This document shows positions 1 through 14,085 of a DNA stretch of 64,000 nt, piece by piece. The notes beneath the pieces are model-generated. The model ran no database searches, was not told the origin of the DNA, and saw only the letters and a program-made list of their open reading frames with translations. The DNA is taken from contig NZ_VOBQ01000013.1 in assembly GCF_007833165.1 (NCBI RefSeq), positions 221,225 through 285,224 of the forward strand, read 5' to 3'. Position 1 is the stretch's first letter, and every line of letters begins with the position of its first letter. The DNA comes from Caenimonas sedimenti (GTDB taxonomy: Bacteria > Pseudomonadota > Gammaproteobacteria > Burkholderiales > Burkholderiaceae_C). The translations under genes were made by a program, and so were the position numbers.

Positions 1-364
1 GCGTGCGGTCCGAGAGCCATGGGTCGATGCTGCCGTCGGCCAGCAACTCGGCGATGAAGCTGCGCGGGACGATGACGCGCTCGTCCACGTAGAAAGGCAC
101 GCCTTGCAGCCAGGCTTCGCGGGTCAGGTAGGCCGCCGGCTGGCGAGTGGCGATCCGTTTGTCGAGCAGTGCCTCCACGGCCGTCTGCTCCGCCGGGGTG
201 ACCGGGCGGCGTGCGTGGTCGTCCAGGCGATCGATCGGCAGCTGCAGCATCCACAGCACCAGCCAGGCTGCTTCATCGAACGCATCCACGGTGCCGTGGC
301 CGAAGGACACGCCCGCGGCTGCGAGGCGCTCCGCCCCCGCTTCAACCAGCTCCAGCAGGTTCAC
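1..364 (-). CDS. prmB: PrmB, 50S ribosomal protein L3 glutamine methyltransferase (N-terminal part)
   Basis: The first ~121 residues are inside the window; the SAM-binding domain and NPPY motif would lie beyond base 1. PrmB N5-methylates a glutamine of ribosomal protein L3. The visible part has the family's helical N-terminal domain: GHGT at about residue 22, a DEAAWLVL helix, QPAAYLT near residue 80, then [12 protein letters not shown], where the SAM domain begins in PrmB. It starts with GTG, overlapping the dapE TGA by 4 bp (GTGA), so it is translationally coupled to dapE. HemK/PrmC is the main alternative, but the DERVIVPRS form fits PrmB better. Confidence 0.88.
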   Translation of the reverse strand, partial: MNLLELVEAGAERLAAAGVSFGHGTVDAFDEAAWLVLWMLQLPIDRLDDHARRPVTPAEQTAVEALLDKRIATRQPAAYLTREAWLQGVPFYVDERVIVPRSFIAELLADGSIDPWLSDRT

Positions 365-1515
365 GTCGCCGCCTGCGCGTCCAGGTTTTCCAGCACGCGC
401 CGGTAGATGTTCTTCAGCGGCTCGATGTCCGCCACCCGCACGTGCTCGTCGATCTTGTGGATGCTGGCATTGAGCGGTCCGAACTCGATCACCTGCGGGC
501 AGATGCGCGAGATGAAGCGGCCGTCGCTGGTGCCGCCGGTGGTGGAGAGCTCGGTCTCGAGGCCGGTTTCGTCGCGGATGGCGGCCTGTACGGCGCCCAC
601 CAGTTCGCCGGGCGTGGTCAGGAAGGGCTGGCCACCGACCGTCCAGGCCAGCTCGTAGTCGAGCGCATGGCGGTCGAGGATGTCATGCACGCGCTTCTGC
701 AGGTCTTCGGCCGTGCTGACGCTCGCGAAGCGGAAGTTGAAATCCACCACCACCGTGCCCGGGATGATGTTGCCCGCGCCGGTGCCGCCGTGGATGTTGC
801 TGATCTGCCAGCTGGTGGGCGGGAAGTAGTCGTTGCCCCAATCCCATTCGGTGGTCGCCATCTCATCGAGGGCGGGCAGCACCAGGTGGATGGGGTTCTT
901 CGCGAGCTGGGGGTAGGCGATGTGGCCCTGGATGCCCTTGACCGTCAACTTGCCGGTCAGGCTGCCGCGCCGCCCGTTCTTGATCATGTCGCCCAGGCGC
1001 TCCACCGAAGTGGGCTCGCCAACGATGCAGTAGTCCAGCTGTTCGCCGCGTTCCTGCAGCCGCTGGCACACCACCACCGTGCCATCGACGCTGGGGCCCT
1101 CTTCGTCGGAGGTGAGCAGCAGGGCGATGGACAGGGCGGGATCGGGTTTTGCAGCCAGGAATTCTTCCACCGCGACCGTGAAGGCGGCGATCGAAGTCTT
1201 CATGTCCGCGGCGCCGCGCCCGTAGAGCAGGCCATCACGATGGCTGGGCACGAAGGGGTCGCTGTGCCACTGTTCCAATGGCCCGGTCGGCACCACGTCG
1301 GTGTGGCCCGCGAAGACCAGCGTGCGCGCGCCGCGGCCGGGTCGCCTGGCCCAGAGATTCGTGACCCGGAAACCGTCCGGGCCGCTCAGCATGGTTTCGC
1401 AGGCGAACCCGAGGGGCGCGAGACGCCCCGCCAAGATGGACTGGCACTCGCCGTCAGCCGGCGTGACGGTGCGCTGGGAGATGAGTTGTTCGGTAAGGCG
1501 AAGGGCGCTCGACAT
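361..1515 (-). CDS. dapE: Succinyl-diaminopimelate desuccinylase DapE
   Basis: A 384-residue M20-family zinc hydrolase that releases succinate from N-succinyl-LL-diaminopimelate in the lysine and peptidoglycan precursor pathway. Visible metal and catalytic residues: [10 protein letters not shown] with His71 and Asp73, GRGAADMK with Asp104, and SDEEG with Glu138/139. Length matches proteobacterial DapE (about 375-385). The ATG start lies 4 bp after the stop of the pilus ATPase gene, and the 3' end overlaps prmB. With dapC and dapD just upstream, this string encodes three consecutive steps of the succinylase branch. Confidence 0.97.
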   Translation of the reverse strand: MSSALRLTEQLISQRTVTPADGECQSILAGRLAPLGFACETMLSGPDGFRVTNLWARRPGRGARTLVFAGHTDVVPTGPLEQWHSDPFVPSHRDGLLYGRGAADMKTSIAAFTVAVEEFLAAKPDPALSIALLLTSDEEGPSVDGTVVVCQRLQERGEQLDYCIVGEPTSVERLGDMIKNGRRGSLTGKLTVKGIQGHIAYPQLAKNPIHLVLPALDEMATTEWDWGNDYFPPTSWQISNIHGGTGAGNIIPGTVVVDFNFRFASVSTAEDLQKRVHDILDRHALDYELAWTVGGQPFLTTPGELVGAVQAAIRDETGLETELSTTGGTSDGRFISRICPQVIEFGPLNASIHKIDEHVRVADIEPLKNIYRRVLENLDAQAAT

Positions 1516-1519
1516 CCCG

Positions 1520-2665
1520 CTAGTGTTTCACGTCCAGCGTGATTTCGGTGAAGGAGGGTTCGTCGTCGACCTCTTCCTCCGCCTGCTGGTTGGGGTTGTT
1601 CCCCGTCGAGGTGTTCTGCAGCCGCCATTGCAGGTTGGTCGGCGAATCGGCGTAGGCCAGGCCTTCCTTCTTGTCGACGGTACCTTCCATGATCAGGCGG
1701 GCGATGTCCGCCTCGAAAGTCTGCGAGCCTTCGGCCATCGACTGCTCCATGGCCTCTTTCACGCCCGAGAAGTCGCCTTTCTCGATCAGGTCGGCCACCA
1801 GCTTGGTGTTCAGCATCACCTCCACCGCCGGGGCGCGGCCCCCGCTCACGGTGCGCAGCAGGCGCTGCGACACCACAGCCTTGAGTGCCGCGGCCAGGTC
1901 ACCCAGCATGGTGGGACGCACCTCGACGGGGTAGAACGACAAGATGCGGTTCAGGGCCTGGTAACTGTTGTTCGCGTGCATCGTCGCCAGGCACAGGTGG
2001 CCCGACTGGGCGTAGGCGATGGCGGCGGACATGGTCTCGCGGTCGCGGATTTCACCGACCAGGATGACGTCGGGGGCCTGCCGCAGGGCGTTCTTCAAGG
2101 CGGTCTGCATCGACTGCGTGTCGCTGCCGACCTCCCGCTGGTTCACCACGCACTTCTTGTTGCGGAACAGGAATTCGACCGGGTCCTCGATGGTGAGGAT
2201 GTGGCCAGCCATGTTCTCGTTGCGGTGGTCCATCATCGAAGCAAGCGTGGTGCTCTTGCCGGCGCCGGTGGAGCCCACCATCAGCAGCAGGCCGCGCTTG
2301 GCCATGATCAGTTCGGCCAGGATCATGGGCACGGACAGCGAGCCCAGCGGCGGGATGTCGGTCGCGATGTACCGGATGACGGCGGCGATGGTGCCGCGCT
2401 GCCGCATGGCGGAGAAGCGGAAGTTGCCGGCGCCCTCGACGGCGTGGGCCATGTTCAGCTCGCCGGTCTGGTCGAGTTCCTCGATGCGGTGGGCCGGCAG
2501 CACTTCGGCCAGCAGTTGGCGAGTGGCCTCCGGCGGCAGCATCTGGTTGTTGATCGGCAGACACTGCCCGTTGATCTTGATCATGGCCGGCGCGTGCGCC
2601 GACAGATAGACGTCCGAGGCCTTTTTCTCGGCCATCAAACGCAAGATCTTTTCCATCGTGGACAT
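1520..2665 (-). CDS. pilU: PilT/PilU-family type IV pilus retraction ATPase, PilU-like
   Basis: A 381-residue cytoplasmic hexameric ATPase of the type IV pilus machine. Walker A is GSTGAGKST (residues 131-139). An Asp box (TIEDPVEF), Walker B (VILVGEIRD) and a His box (LATMHANN) follow, as in PilT/PilU. The length and an acidic C-terminal tail ([10 protein letters not shown]) fit PilU (about 380 aa) better than PilT (about 345 aa), so PilU is an inference from length. An SD-like ggagggg precedes the ATG. It sits between dapD and dapE with 47 bp and 4 bp gaps; no other pilus gene is in the window, so its partners must be elsewhere. Confidence 0.88.
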   Translation of the reverse strand: MSTMEKILRLMAEKKASDVYLSAHAPAMIKINGQCLPINNQMLPPEATRQLLAEVLPAHRIEELDQTGELNMAHAVEGAGNFRFSAMRQRGTIAAVIRYIATDIPPLGSLSVPMILAELIMAKRGLLLMVGSTGAGKSTTLASMMDHRNENMAGHILTIEDPVEFLFRNKKCVVNQREVGSDTQSMQTALKNALRQAPDVILVGEIRDRETMSAAIAYAQSGHLCLATMHANNSYQALNRILSFYPVEVRPTMLGDLAAALKAVVSQRLLRTVSGGRAPAVEVMLNTKLVADLIEKGDFSGVKEAMEQSMAEGSQTFEADIARLIMEGTVDKKEGLAYADSPTNLQWRLQNTSTGNNPNQQAEEEVDDEPSFTEITLDVKH

Positions 2666-2712
2666 GGGACCCCTCCGTCCTTCGGTTACTTCCGCCTACC
2701 CCTGGCGCACGT

Positions 2713-3537
2713 TCAATCGCGCAACAGGTCGTTCAAGCTGGTTTTCGCGCGCGTCTGCGCATCGACCCGCTTGACGATGATTGCAGCATACAGGCTGTAT
2801 TTGCCGCCGTCTTTGGGGAGACTCCCGGAAATGACCACCGAACCCGCCGGAATCCGGCCATAGGTCACGGCGCCCGTCGCCCGGTCGTAGATCGGGGTGC
2901 TCTGGCCCAGGTAGACGCCCATGGAAATCACCGAGTTCTCCTCGACGATCACCCCCTCCACCACCTCGGAGCGGGCGCCGATGAAGCAGTTGTCCTCGAT
3001 GATCGTGGGGTTGGCCTGCAGGGGCTCCAGCACGCCACCCAGGCCGACGCCGCCGGAAAGGTGCACGTTCTTGCCCACCTGGGCGCAGGAACCGACGGTG
3101 GCCCAGGTGTCCACCATGGTGCCTTCGTCGACGTAGGCGCCGATGTTCACGTAACTGGGCATCAGGATGGCGCCCTTGGCGATGTAGCTGCCCCGCCGGG
3201 CGACCGCCGGCGGCACCACGCGCACGCCCGTGGCCGCCATTTCCTCGGGCGACAGGTGGGCGAACTTGGTCTGCACCTTGTCGTAGAAGCCCAGGTCGCC
3301 GGCCCGCATGACCTCGTTTTCCTTCAGCCGGAACGACAGCAGCACCGCCTTCTTGACCCACTGGTGCACCGTCCACTGGCCGACGCCTTCCCGGGTGGCG
3401 ACCCGCAGGTGGCCGTTGTTCATCTCCGCGATGACGTGGTCCACGGCCTCCAGCACTTCCTTCGGGGCGGACTTGGGCGAGAGGGTTGCGCGGTTTTCCC
3501 ACGCGTTGTCGATGGTTTGCTGCAGTTGCTGGCTCAT
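2713..3537 (-). CDS. dapD: Tetrahydrodipicolinate N-succinyltransferase DapD
   Basis: Transfers succinyl from succinyl-CoA to tetrahydrodipicolinate, the first step of the succinylase lysine branch. With the start at [10 protein letters not shown] it is 274 residues, the usual DapD length; the frame is open for 19 more codons upstream but that extension is not DapD-like. The C-terminal two thirds show left-handed beta-helix hexapeptides ([40 protein letters not shown]). ATG overlaps the dapC TGA by 4 bp (ATGA), so the two are coupled. Confidence 0.97.
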   Translation of the reverse strand: MSQQLQQTIDNAWENRATLSPKSAPKEVLEAVDHVIAEMNNGHLRVATREGVGQWTVHQWVKKAVLLSFRLKENEVMRAGDLGFYDKVQTKFAHLSPEEMAATGVRVVPPAVARRGSYIAKGAILMPSYVNIGAYVDEGTMVDTWATVGSCAQVGKNVHLSGGVGLGGVLEPLQANPTIIEDNCFIGARSEVVEGVIVEENSVISMGVYLGQSTPIYDRATGAVTYGRIPAGSVVISGSLPKDGGKYSLYAAIIVKRVDAQTRAKTSLNDLLRD

Positions 3538-4733
3538 GAAGTGACTTCGGATTTCCGGACGAATTGGACAATGCGCTGGGCGGCCTCCACGCATTCGGCG
3601 GTGTCGGCGACCAGGGCCAGGCGCACGCGGCCGGCGCCCGGATTGGTGCCGCCAGCCTCGCGGGCGAGGTAGCTGCCCGGCAGTACCGTTACATTGTATT
3701 GAGAGAGCAGCTCGCGGGCGAATTCCGTGTCGCTGCCCTTCACGCCGGCCCAGAGATAGAACGATGCGTCGGGCAGCCGGACGTCCAGCACTTGCGCGAG
3801 CAAGGGCGTGACTTCGGCGAATTTGCGGCGGTACTGCTCGCGGTTGGCCGCCACGTGCGCCTCATCGTTCCAGGCCGCCACGCTGGCCGCCTGGACCACC
3901 GGGCTCATCGCGCTGCCGTGGTATGTGCGATACAGCAGGAACTGCTTGATGCAGGCGGAGTCACCCGCGACGAAGCCGCTGCGCAGGCCCGGCACGTTGC
4001 TGCGCTTGGACAGGCTGGTGAACGAGACCAGCCGGGGAAACTCGGTTCGGCCCAGCTTGCGGGCGGCTTCCAGGCCGCCCAGCGGCGGGGTGTCGCCGAA
4101 GTAGATTTCGCTGTAGCACTCGTCCGAGGCGATCACGAAGCCATGGCGGTCGGAAAGCTCGAACAGCTTTTTCCACTCCTCGAGGGGCATCACCGCGCCC
4201 GTGGGGTTGCCCGGGGAGCAGACAAAAATCAGCTGCGTGCGGTTCCAGATCTCCGTAGGCACGGCGTCCCAGTCGACGGCGAAGTTGCGCGCGGGGTCGC
4301 TGGGCGCGTAGTAGGCCTGCGCCCCTGCCAGCAGGGCTGCGCCTTCGTAGATCTGGTAGAACGGATTGGGGCAGACGACGACCGCATCCCGGGTGGGGTC
4401 GATCACCGTCTGCGCGAATGCGAACAGGGCTTCGCGCGACCCGTTCACCGGCAGCATCTGCGTGTTCGCATCCACCCCCAGCAGGCCATAGCGCACTTGC
4501 AGCCAGTGGCGGAATGCTTCGCGCAGCTTGGGCTCGCCGGCCGTCGCCGGGTAGACCGAGAGCCCCGCGAGCGAGCCGGTCAGCGCCTCCTTGATGAATT
4601 CCGGCGTGGCGTGTTTCGGCTCGCCGATGCCCAGGCTGATGGGGCGGTAGGCCGGGTTGGGCGTGACCCCGGCGAACAGTTGCCGCAGCCGTTCGAAGGG
4701 ATAGGGCTGCAGCCGGGACAACAGGGGGTTCAT
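3534..4733 (-). CDS. dapC: Succinyldiaminopimelate transaminase DapC
   Basis: A class I/II PLP aminotransferase, 399 residues from [16 protein letters not shown], that makes N-succinyl-diaminopimelate from the keto form using glutamate. Fold-type I landmarks: the substrate loop [21 protein letters not shown], the SDECYSEIY stretch, and [18 protein letters not shown] holding the PLP lysine. It is the first gene of dapC-dapD-pilU-dapE-prmB. An in-frame ATG 7 codons upstream (4754) is possible, but the shorter start matches DapC. Context with dapD and dapE makes DapC more likely than a general aspartate aminotransferase. Confidence 0.93.
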   Translation of the reverse strand: MNPLLSRLQPYPFERLRQLFAGVTPNPAYRPISLGIGEPKHATPEFIKEALTGSLAGLSVYPATAGEPKLREAFRHWLQVRYGLLGVDANTQMLPVNGSREALFAFAQTVIDPTRDAVVVCPNPFYQIYEGAALLAGAQAYYAPSDPARNFAVDWDAVPTEIWNRTQLIFVCSPGNPTGAVMPLEEWKKLFELSDRHGFVIASDECYSEIYFGDTPPLGGLEAARKLGRTEFPRLVSFTSLSKRSNVPGLRSGFVAGDSACIKQFLLYRTYHGSAMSPVVQAASVAAWNDEAHVAANREQYRRKFAEVTPLLAQVLDVRLPDASFYLWAGVKGSDTEFARELLSQYNVTVLPGSYLAREAGGTNPGAGRVRLALVADTAECVEAAQRIVQFVRKSEVTS

Positions 4734-4894
4734 GGGCGGGATTATCTCCGCCACCGCGGACCAGTCCGCGTGCAGTACCGGGCTGCGCGACTTTTGGTAT
4801 CAGGAACCGACTCTGGCATGAAATAGCGGCACTGAGCGGGGCCGCAACCACGAAAGTGCAGGCACAAGCATGTGCTTGGGCCACCTGGATCTCC

Positions 4895-5347
4895 ATGACG
4901 ATCCGTGCGATCTCCCCCCGCTCCGCGGCTTTTGTGACCCTGATGGCTGCCGCCGCCGCCCTCACCGGCTGCTATGTGGTGCCCCTGCAGCAACCCCAGC
5001 CCGGTCCCGCCGTCATTCACGTTCCCACGCCACCGCCACCCGGGCCGGTGACTTTCACCGCGCGGCTGTACCCGTCGAACGACCTGGCGTCCCAGTATGG
5101 GATGGTCGGGGCACTGGTGACCAACGACCTGAACGGCCGGGGCCACTTCAGCACGAACATCGGTGGCGAAGCCTTCACCGGGGAAGCGACGCGGCACGCA
5201 GGTTCGCCGCGGGACGGAGTGGCCAATGGCGCGGGCAACCGCGGCGGCTACATCAACTGCCGCTACACCATGAACTCGCCGACGCTGGGCACGGGCACCT
5301 GCCGCCTCTCCACGGGCGCCACGTTCACCATGCACGTGGGCAGCTGA
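4895..5347 (+). CDS. Small predicted lipoprotein, function unknown
   Basis: A 150-residue protein. The N-terminus MTIRAISPRS is followed by a hydrophobic stretch (FVTLMAAAAALTG) and a lipobox ending ALTGC, with the lipidated cysteine at residue 26. A Pro/Gln-rich linker (about 31-46) leads to a compact domain with Asn/Gly-rich strands and two cysteines (NCRYTMN, GTCRL). It resembles the many short outer-membrane lipoproteins of Comamonadaceae with no assigned function. A start at 4856 would place 13 residues before the signal sequence and is unlikely. It is divergent from dapC and convergent with the DUF72 gene. Confidence 0.75.
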   Translation: MTIRAISPRSAAFVTLMAAAAALTGCYVVPLQQPQPGPAVIHVPTPPPPGPVTFTARLYPSNDLASQYGMVGALVTNDLNGRGHFSTNIGGEAFTGEATRHAGSPRDGVANGAGNRGGYINCRYTMNSPTLGTGTCRLSTGATFTMHVGS

Positions 5348-5415
5348 GAGGATCCAGCCCGCCGTTGCGCGGGCGCATCTCCGGAGGTGGCGGCGCGACA
5401 GCCATGGCGCGCATG

Positions 5416-6297
5416 TTAGGCAGCCGGGTCTCCTGCCAGCCCGATCAGCTCGCGCGCATTGTCCGGCGCGTGGCGCTTGTCGGTGTTGTCGAAATAGCAG
5501 TAGACGTCACGGCCGGTACGCACCGGTGGGCGCTCTCGCGTGATGAGGCGCGCATCGCTCACCTGCCGGCCGTCCCGCCAGGCCCGCACCAGCCGCGCCC
5601 AGCGTCGCAGTTCCTCGCTCGTGTAGCGGCTGTTGTACAGCTCGGTCGATCCATGCAGGCGCATGTAGACGAAATCCGCGGTGACGTCCTCGTACAGGGG
5701 CCAGGGCTTGGGGGTGTCCGCCACCACCCAGGCGACACCGTGCTTGCGCAACTGGCGCACGAAATCGGGCGTGACGAAGCTGGCATGGCGCACTTCGACG
5801 GCGTGGCGCCAGCGGCGGTTGCGCTGGGGCTCCAGGCTGGCCCGTCCTTGCAGGCGTTCATCGTGTCCGGCCGCCAGCTTGGCGGCGGCCGCGGCTGTCT
5901 TCGGGAGGAGCCGGAAGAACGCCTCGAACAGCGCCGGGTCGTACTGGAGATTCGGCGGAAACTGCCAGAGGATGGGACCGAGCTTGTCGCCCAGCTCGAA
6001 CAGCCCGGACGCGAGGAAATTGGCGAGCGCCTGTTCGACCTTGCGCAGGCGCAGCATGTGGGTGATGTAGCGGCTGCCCTTGACCGCGAAGACGAAGCCG
6101 GGCGGCGTCTGCCGCGCCCACATCGCGTAGCTGGAGGGCCGTTGCAGCGAATAGAACGAGCCGTTCAGCTCCAGCGAGGGGAACTGGCCGGCCGCGAACT
6201 GGAGCTCGCGCGCCTGCGCCAGCCCCTTCGGATAGAAGTGCCCGCGCCAGGGCGTGTAGCGCCAGCCCGAAACACCGATGAAGGCCTTGCCCGCCAT
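5416..6297 (-). CDS. DUF72 (YecE-like) family protein
   Basis: A 293-residue TIM-barrel protein of the DUF72 family. Family hallmarks: the N-terminal GVSGWRYTPWRGHFYP, LELNGSFYSL, TPPGFVFAVKGSRYITH, LGPILWQFPP, an EVRHASF strand, ADFVYMRLHG, and the C-terminal YCYFDNTDKRHAPDNA. The biochemical role of the family is not settled. It is divergent from smc with about 140 bp between them, which probably holds both promoters, and it stands alone on the minus strand. Confidence 0.9.
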   Translation of the reverse strand: MAGKAFIGVSGWRYTPWRGHFYPKGLAQARELQFAAGQFPSLELNGSFYSLQRPSSYAMWARQTPPGFVFAVKGSRYITHMLRLRKVEQALANFLASGLFELGDKLGPILWQFPPNLQYDPALFEAFFRLLPKTAAAAAKLAAGHDERLQGRASLEPQRNRRWRHAVEVRHASFVTPDFVRQLRKHGVAWVVADTPKPWPLYEDVTADFVYMRLHGSTELYNSRYTSEELRRWARLVRAWRDGRQVSDARLITRERPPVRTGRDVYCYFDNTDKRHAPDNARELIGLAGDPAA

Positions 6298-6440
6298 GCC
6301 CTGTTTTTGCCAGAAACCGGCGGGGCGCGGTGGTCTCTACCACAAGTCGTTGCAAGCGCCGCCCCAGAGCGGAAAGAACGCTTTCGTCCGCACGGTATCA
6401 TTCCCCGCTCTTTCAGAACCAGCATCACGGGCGAGGGGTC

Positions 6441-9400
6441 GTGCGTCTCACTTCCATCAAGCTTTCCGGGTTCAAGTCCTTCGCGGAACCCACCAATTTC
6501 CTGTTGCCCGGCCAGCTGGTCGGCGTGGTGGGCCCCAACGGCTGCGGCAAGTCCAACATCATGGACGCGGTGCGCTGGGTGCTGGGCGAATCGCGCGCCA
6601 GCGAGCTGCGCGGCGAGTCGATGCAGGACGTCATTTTCAACGGCACGAACACGCGCAAGCCATCGTCGCGCTCTTCGGTCGAGCTGGTGTTCGACAACGC
6701 CGACCACCGGGCCGGCGGCCAATGGGCGCAGTTCGCCGAGATCGCCGTCAAGCGCGTGCTGACCCGCGACGGCACCAGCAGCTACTACATCAACAACCAG
6801 CCGGTGCGCCGGCGCGACGTGCAGGACGTGTTCCTGGGCACGGGTCTCGGGCCGCGCGCCTACGCCATCATCGGCCAGGGCACGATCAGCCGCATCATCG
6901 AATCCAAGCCGGAAGAGCTGCGCCTGTTCCTGGAGGAAGCGGCCGGCGTCTCCAAGTACAAGGAGCGGCGGCGCGAGACGGAGAACCGCCTCTCGGACAC
7001 CCGCGAGAACCTCACGCGGGTGGAAGACATCCTGCGCGAGCTGAACGCCAACCTCGACAAGCTGGAGAAACAGGCCGAGGTGGCGCAGCGCTACAACACG
7101 CTGCAGGCCGACGTGACGCTCAAGCAGCACCAGCTGTGGTTCCTGAAGCGCGCCGAGAGCGAAACCGACCAGGGGCGGATCAAGGCGGAGGCCGACAAGG
7201 CCGTGAACGACCTCGAATCGCGCGTCGCCGACCTGCGGCGCATCGAAAGCGAGCTGGAAACCATCCGGCAGGCCCACTACGCCGCCGGGGACCAGGTGAA
7301 CCAGTCGCAGGGCCTGCTCTACGAAGCCAGCGCCGAGGTCGGCCGGCTGGAGGCCGAAATCCGCTTCGTGGTGGAGGGCCGCCAGCGCGTCGAGCAGCGC
7401 CTGGTCCAGCTGAAGGAGCAAGCCGCCCAGTGGGTGGCACGCAAGGACGAGGCCACGGCCGAGACCGAGAACCTGGCCGCCCTGGGCATCGAGGCCGAAG
7501 AGAAGGCCACCGTGCTGGCAGCCCAGGTGGAAGACCAGGGCCTGCAACTTCCCGACTTGGAGGAAGCCCTGCGCCAGGCGCAGGCGCGCTCGTCCGAACA
7601 GCGCGGCGCCGTGGTGCAGGTGCAGCAGCAGATCCAGGTGCTGGCGGCCGACCAGCGCAACATCGAGGAGCAGTCGCGCCAGTTGAACCAGCGGCGCGAA
7701 CGCCTCGTCGTCGACCGCAATGCGCTGGCGGCGCCGGACGAGGCGCGCCTCGTCAACCTGCAGGCGCAACTGGCCGCCGCCCAGGACGCCGCCGAAACCG
7801 CCGATGCGCGCCTGCATGAGTTGCAGGAGCAGGTGCCGCAGCTCGACGAAGACCGCCGGGCCAAGCAGCAGTCCGTCAACGCCGAAAGCGGCAAGCAGGC
7901 CGACCTGTCGGCGCGCATGGAAGCCCTGAAAGCCTTGCAGGAGAAGGTGCGCACGGACGGCAAGCTGCAGCCCTGGCTGGCGAAGCATGGCCTGGGCGGG
8001 CTGCAAGGCCTGTGGACGCGCATCCACATCGAGCAAGGTTGGGAAAGCGCCCTGGAAGCCGCGCTGCGCGAGCGCATGAACTCGCTGGAGATTTCCCGGC
8101 TGGACATGGTGCGCGCGTTCGCGAACGACGCGCCGCCCGCCCGCCTGGCGTTCTACAGCCCGCCGCCCGCGGGCGTGCCGGAACCCGCGGCCGCGCTGCC
8201 GCGCCTGGCCGACCTGCTGCGCCTGAACGACGCCGGCCAGAAGGCCTTGCTGTCCGACTGGCTGCACGGCTGCTACACGGCGGCGAGCTTCGAGGATGCC
8301 CTGGCGGCCCGCGAGAAGCTGCAGGCCGGCGAAGTGATCTACGTGAAATCCGGCCATGCGGTGAGCCACCACAGCGTGAGCTTCTACGCGCAGGATTCGG
8401 AGCAGGCCGGCTTGCTGGCCCGCCAACAGGAGATCGAGAACCTCGAGAAGCAGCTGCGCGCGCAGACGCTCATCCATGAGGAAGCGCGTTCGGCGCTGGT
8501 GCGCGCCGAGGCGGCCTACACCGATGCCTCCCAGCGTCTGATGGCCGCACGCCGCGAAGCGGCCGAGACGCAGTCGAAGTCCCACGAGCTGCAGGTCGAA
8601 ACCCTGCGCCTGACCCAGCTGGCCGAGCAGACCCGCGCCCGAAGCGAGCAGATCGCCGGCGACCTGGCCGAAGTCGATGCGTTGCTGGAGGAACTGCAGG
8701 AGCGCCGCGTCGCCGCCGAAGGCCGCTTTGAAGAGCTGGACATGCAGCTGGCCGACAGCCAGGAGCGCCACGCCCAGCTCGACGAGCGTGTCATCGAGGG
8801 CGAACGCAAGGTGGCCGAGGCGCGCGAGCAGCATCGCGGCCTGGAGCGCCAGGCGCAGGAGGCGCAGTTCGCCCAGCGCGCGCTCGAAGCCCGCAAGGGC
8901 GAGCTGCAGCGCGCCATCGAGACTGCGACGCAGCAGGCCGCCTCCATCGCCGCGGAAGAACAGCGCGCACAGGACGAGTTGACGCGCCTGACCGACGCTG
9001 CCGCGCAGGCCGGCCTGCAGACCGCGCTGTCGCTCAAGCTGGAACGCGAGCAGGTGCTGGGCGCCAAGCGCAGCGAATACGACGACCTCACCGCCAAGCT
9101 GCGCGCGAGCGACGAACGCCGCCTGCAACTGGAGCGCGAGCTCGATCCGCAGCGGCAGCGCATCACCGAGCTGCAATTGAAGGAACAGGCGGCGCGTTTG
9201 GGCCTGGAGCAGTACACGCAGCTGCTGGCCGACGCCCAAGCGGACCTGGAAGCCGTGGCCCTGTCGATCACGCAAGGCAACGTGCGCCTCACCGGCCTGC
9301 AGTCCGAGATCGACCGGATCCACCGCGAAGTAGCCGCCTTGGGCGCCGTGAACCTGGCTGCGCTGGAAGAACTGACGACCGCGCGCGAGCGCAAGCAGTT

Positions 9401-9952
9401 CCTGGACGCCCAGTCCGCCGACCTGAACGAAGCCATCACCACGCTGGAAGACGCCATCCGCAAGATCGACGGCGAGACCCGCGAGCTCCTGGGCAGCACC
9501 TTCCAGACGGTCAACGAGCACTTCGGCAAGATGTTCCCCGAGCTCTTCGGCGGCGGCAACGCGCGCCTGGTCATGACGGGCGAGGAGATCCTCGACTCCG
9601 GCGTGCAGGTGATGGCGCAGCCGCCCGGCAAGAAGAACCAGACCATCCACCTGCTCTCGGGCGGTGAGAAGGCATTGACGGCGATCGCGCTCGTGTTCGC
9701 CATTTTCCAGCTGAACCCCGCGCCGTTCTGCCTGCTCGACGAGGTCGACGCGCCCCTGGACGATGCCAACACCGAGCGCTATGCCAAGCTGGTGACCAGC
9801 ATGAGCCGCGAGACGCAGTTCCTCTTCATCAGCCACAACAAGATCGCCATGGAAATGGCGGAACAGCTGATCGGCGTGACGATGCAGGAGCAGGGCGTCT
9901 CGCGCATCGTGGCGGTCGACATGGAGTCGGCGGTGTCGATGGCCGAAGCTGC

Positions 9953-9956
<4 letters not shown>
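6441..9956 (+). CDS. smc: Chromosome segregation protein SMC
   Basis: A 1171-residue condensin ATPase that compacts and separates chromosomes. The N-terminal head has Walker A GPNGCGKS (residues 31-38); a long coiled coil rich in Glu, Gln, Ala and Leu follows; the hinge is about residues 500-655; the second coil leads to the C-terminal head with the signature LLSGGEKAL (about 1071) and Walker B LLDEVDAPLDDAN (about 1098). GTG at 6441 was chosen because it is preceded by gcgagggg and gives the canonical VRLTSIKLSGFKSF start; 37 in-frame upstream codons are not SMC-like. The stop overlaps the zipA ATG by 4 bp. ScpA and ScpB are not in the window. Confidence 0.97.
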
Positions 9957-13044
<3,088 letters not shown>

Positions 13045-13104
13045 ACGGGCCCTGTGGCGATTTTGCATATCGCCAGCGCGCATCATTCTTGCTACAACTC
13101 AACC

Positions 13105-13527
13105 GTGGCAGAAGAAGACCAGCACTCACGTTCCAAGGGCTACAAGGTGAAAGTCACCCAGGAAGCGGGCTATGCCCGGCTGACGGTGGTGGGGAAGCCG
13201 ACGTTCGATGAACTGCTCTCGCTGATCCACGTGGTGGGCGTGCACAGCGGGGAATGGCCGGGGGAGCTGCTGCTGCTGGACCTGCGCGGCATCTTGACGC
13301 GCTATTCCCGGGAGCAGGAATACCGGGTCGGCCAGGAGATCGTGACCAGCCTGGGGCACCTGCGTCGCATCGCTTCGATCGTGCCCACCGACCGGATCAC
13401 GCGCCTCGCCGAGCGCGCAGCCAGGCGCAGTGGGTTGCGGGTGCGAGTATTCGACGACAAGGCGGAGGCGGTGGAGTGGCTGACCGGGAGTGATGGCGGC
13501 CAGGACGTGCCAGACTCTTCACCATGA
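13105..13527 (+). CDS. STAS/SEC14 (SpoIIAA-like) domain protein
   Basis: A small single-domain protein of about 140 residues with the alternating strand/helix pattern of SpoIIAA-like folds: YARLTVVGKPTFDELLSLI, then GELLLLDLRGIL, a helical middle, and the typical end VRVFDDKAEAVEWL. Family function is unclear, with proposals of ligand binding or membrane regulation. I chose the GTG at 13105; a GTG at 13054 would add 17 odd Cys/His-containing residues. Neither has a convincing Shine-Dalgarno. It lies between ligA and def with short gaps and may be cotranscribed with ligA. Confidence 0.72.
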   Translation: MAEEDQHSRSKGYKVKVTQEAGYARLTVVGKPTFDELLSLIHVVGVHSGEWPGELLLLDLRGILTRYSREQEYRVGQEIVTSLGHLRRIASIVPTDRITRLAERAARRSGLRVRVFDDKAEAVEWLTGSDGGQDVPDSSP

Positions 13528-13545
13528 TTCTGTAGGATCGCCATC

Positions 13546-14085
13546 ATGGCCATCCGAGACATCCTGAAAATGGGCGACACCCGCCTGCTGCGCGTCGCCC
13601 AGCCGGTGAAGAAATTCAACACGCCCGAGCTTGCCGAGCTGCTCGCCGACATGGAGGACACGATGAAAGCGGCGAGCGGCGCAGGACTGGCGGCGCCGCA
13701 GATCGGCGTCGACCTGCAGGTGGTGGTCTTCGGGACCGATGCGCCCAACCCGCGCTACCCGGATGCGCCGCCGGTACCGAAGACCGTGCTGGTCAATCCG
13801 GTGATCACGCCTGTGGGCGAGGAAGAGGAGGACGGCTGGGAAGGCTGCCTGTCCGTCCCGGGGCTGCGCGGGGTCGTGCCGCGCTGGCGCCGCATCCGCT
13901 ACCAGGGCTTTGACGCCCAGGGGCGCCCGATCGACCGGGTCGCCGAGGGCTTCCATGCCCGTGTGGTCCAGCACGAATGCGACCACCTGATCGGCAAGCT
14001 GTACCCGATGCGCGTTCGCGACTTCGCGCAATTCGGCTACACCGACGTGCTGTTCCCCGGGCTGGATGCGGCGGACGACGACTAG
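13546..14085 (+). CDS. def: Peptide deformylase
   Basis: A 179-residue metalloenzyme that removes the formyl group from nascent proteins. All three signature motifs are present: [10 protein letters not shown] (residues 45-54), EGCLSVPG with metal ligand Cys101, and HECDH with ligands His143 and His147 and catalytic Glu144. An aggat SD-like sequence precedes the ATG. The usual fmt partner is not adjacent, so this may be a second def copy or a relocated gene. Its last 4 bp overlap the end of the convergent secreted-protein gene. Confidence 0.95.
   Translation: MAIRDILKMGDTRLLRVAQPVKKFNTPELAELLADMEDTMKAASGAGLAAPQIGVDLQVVVFGTDAPNPRYPDAPPVPKTVLVNPVITPVGEEEEDGWEGCLSVPGLRGVVPRWRRIRYQGFDAQGRPIDRVAEGFHARVVQHECDHLIGKLYPMRVRDFAQFGYTDVLFPGLDAADDD

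Noticed and set aside
6165..9836. A 1223-codon open frame antisense to smc
   Set aside because: It is rich in Leu, Gln, His, Arg and Val in a way expected from the complement of a GC-rich coiled-coil gene, has no family motif, and covers the clear SMC protein.
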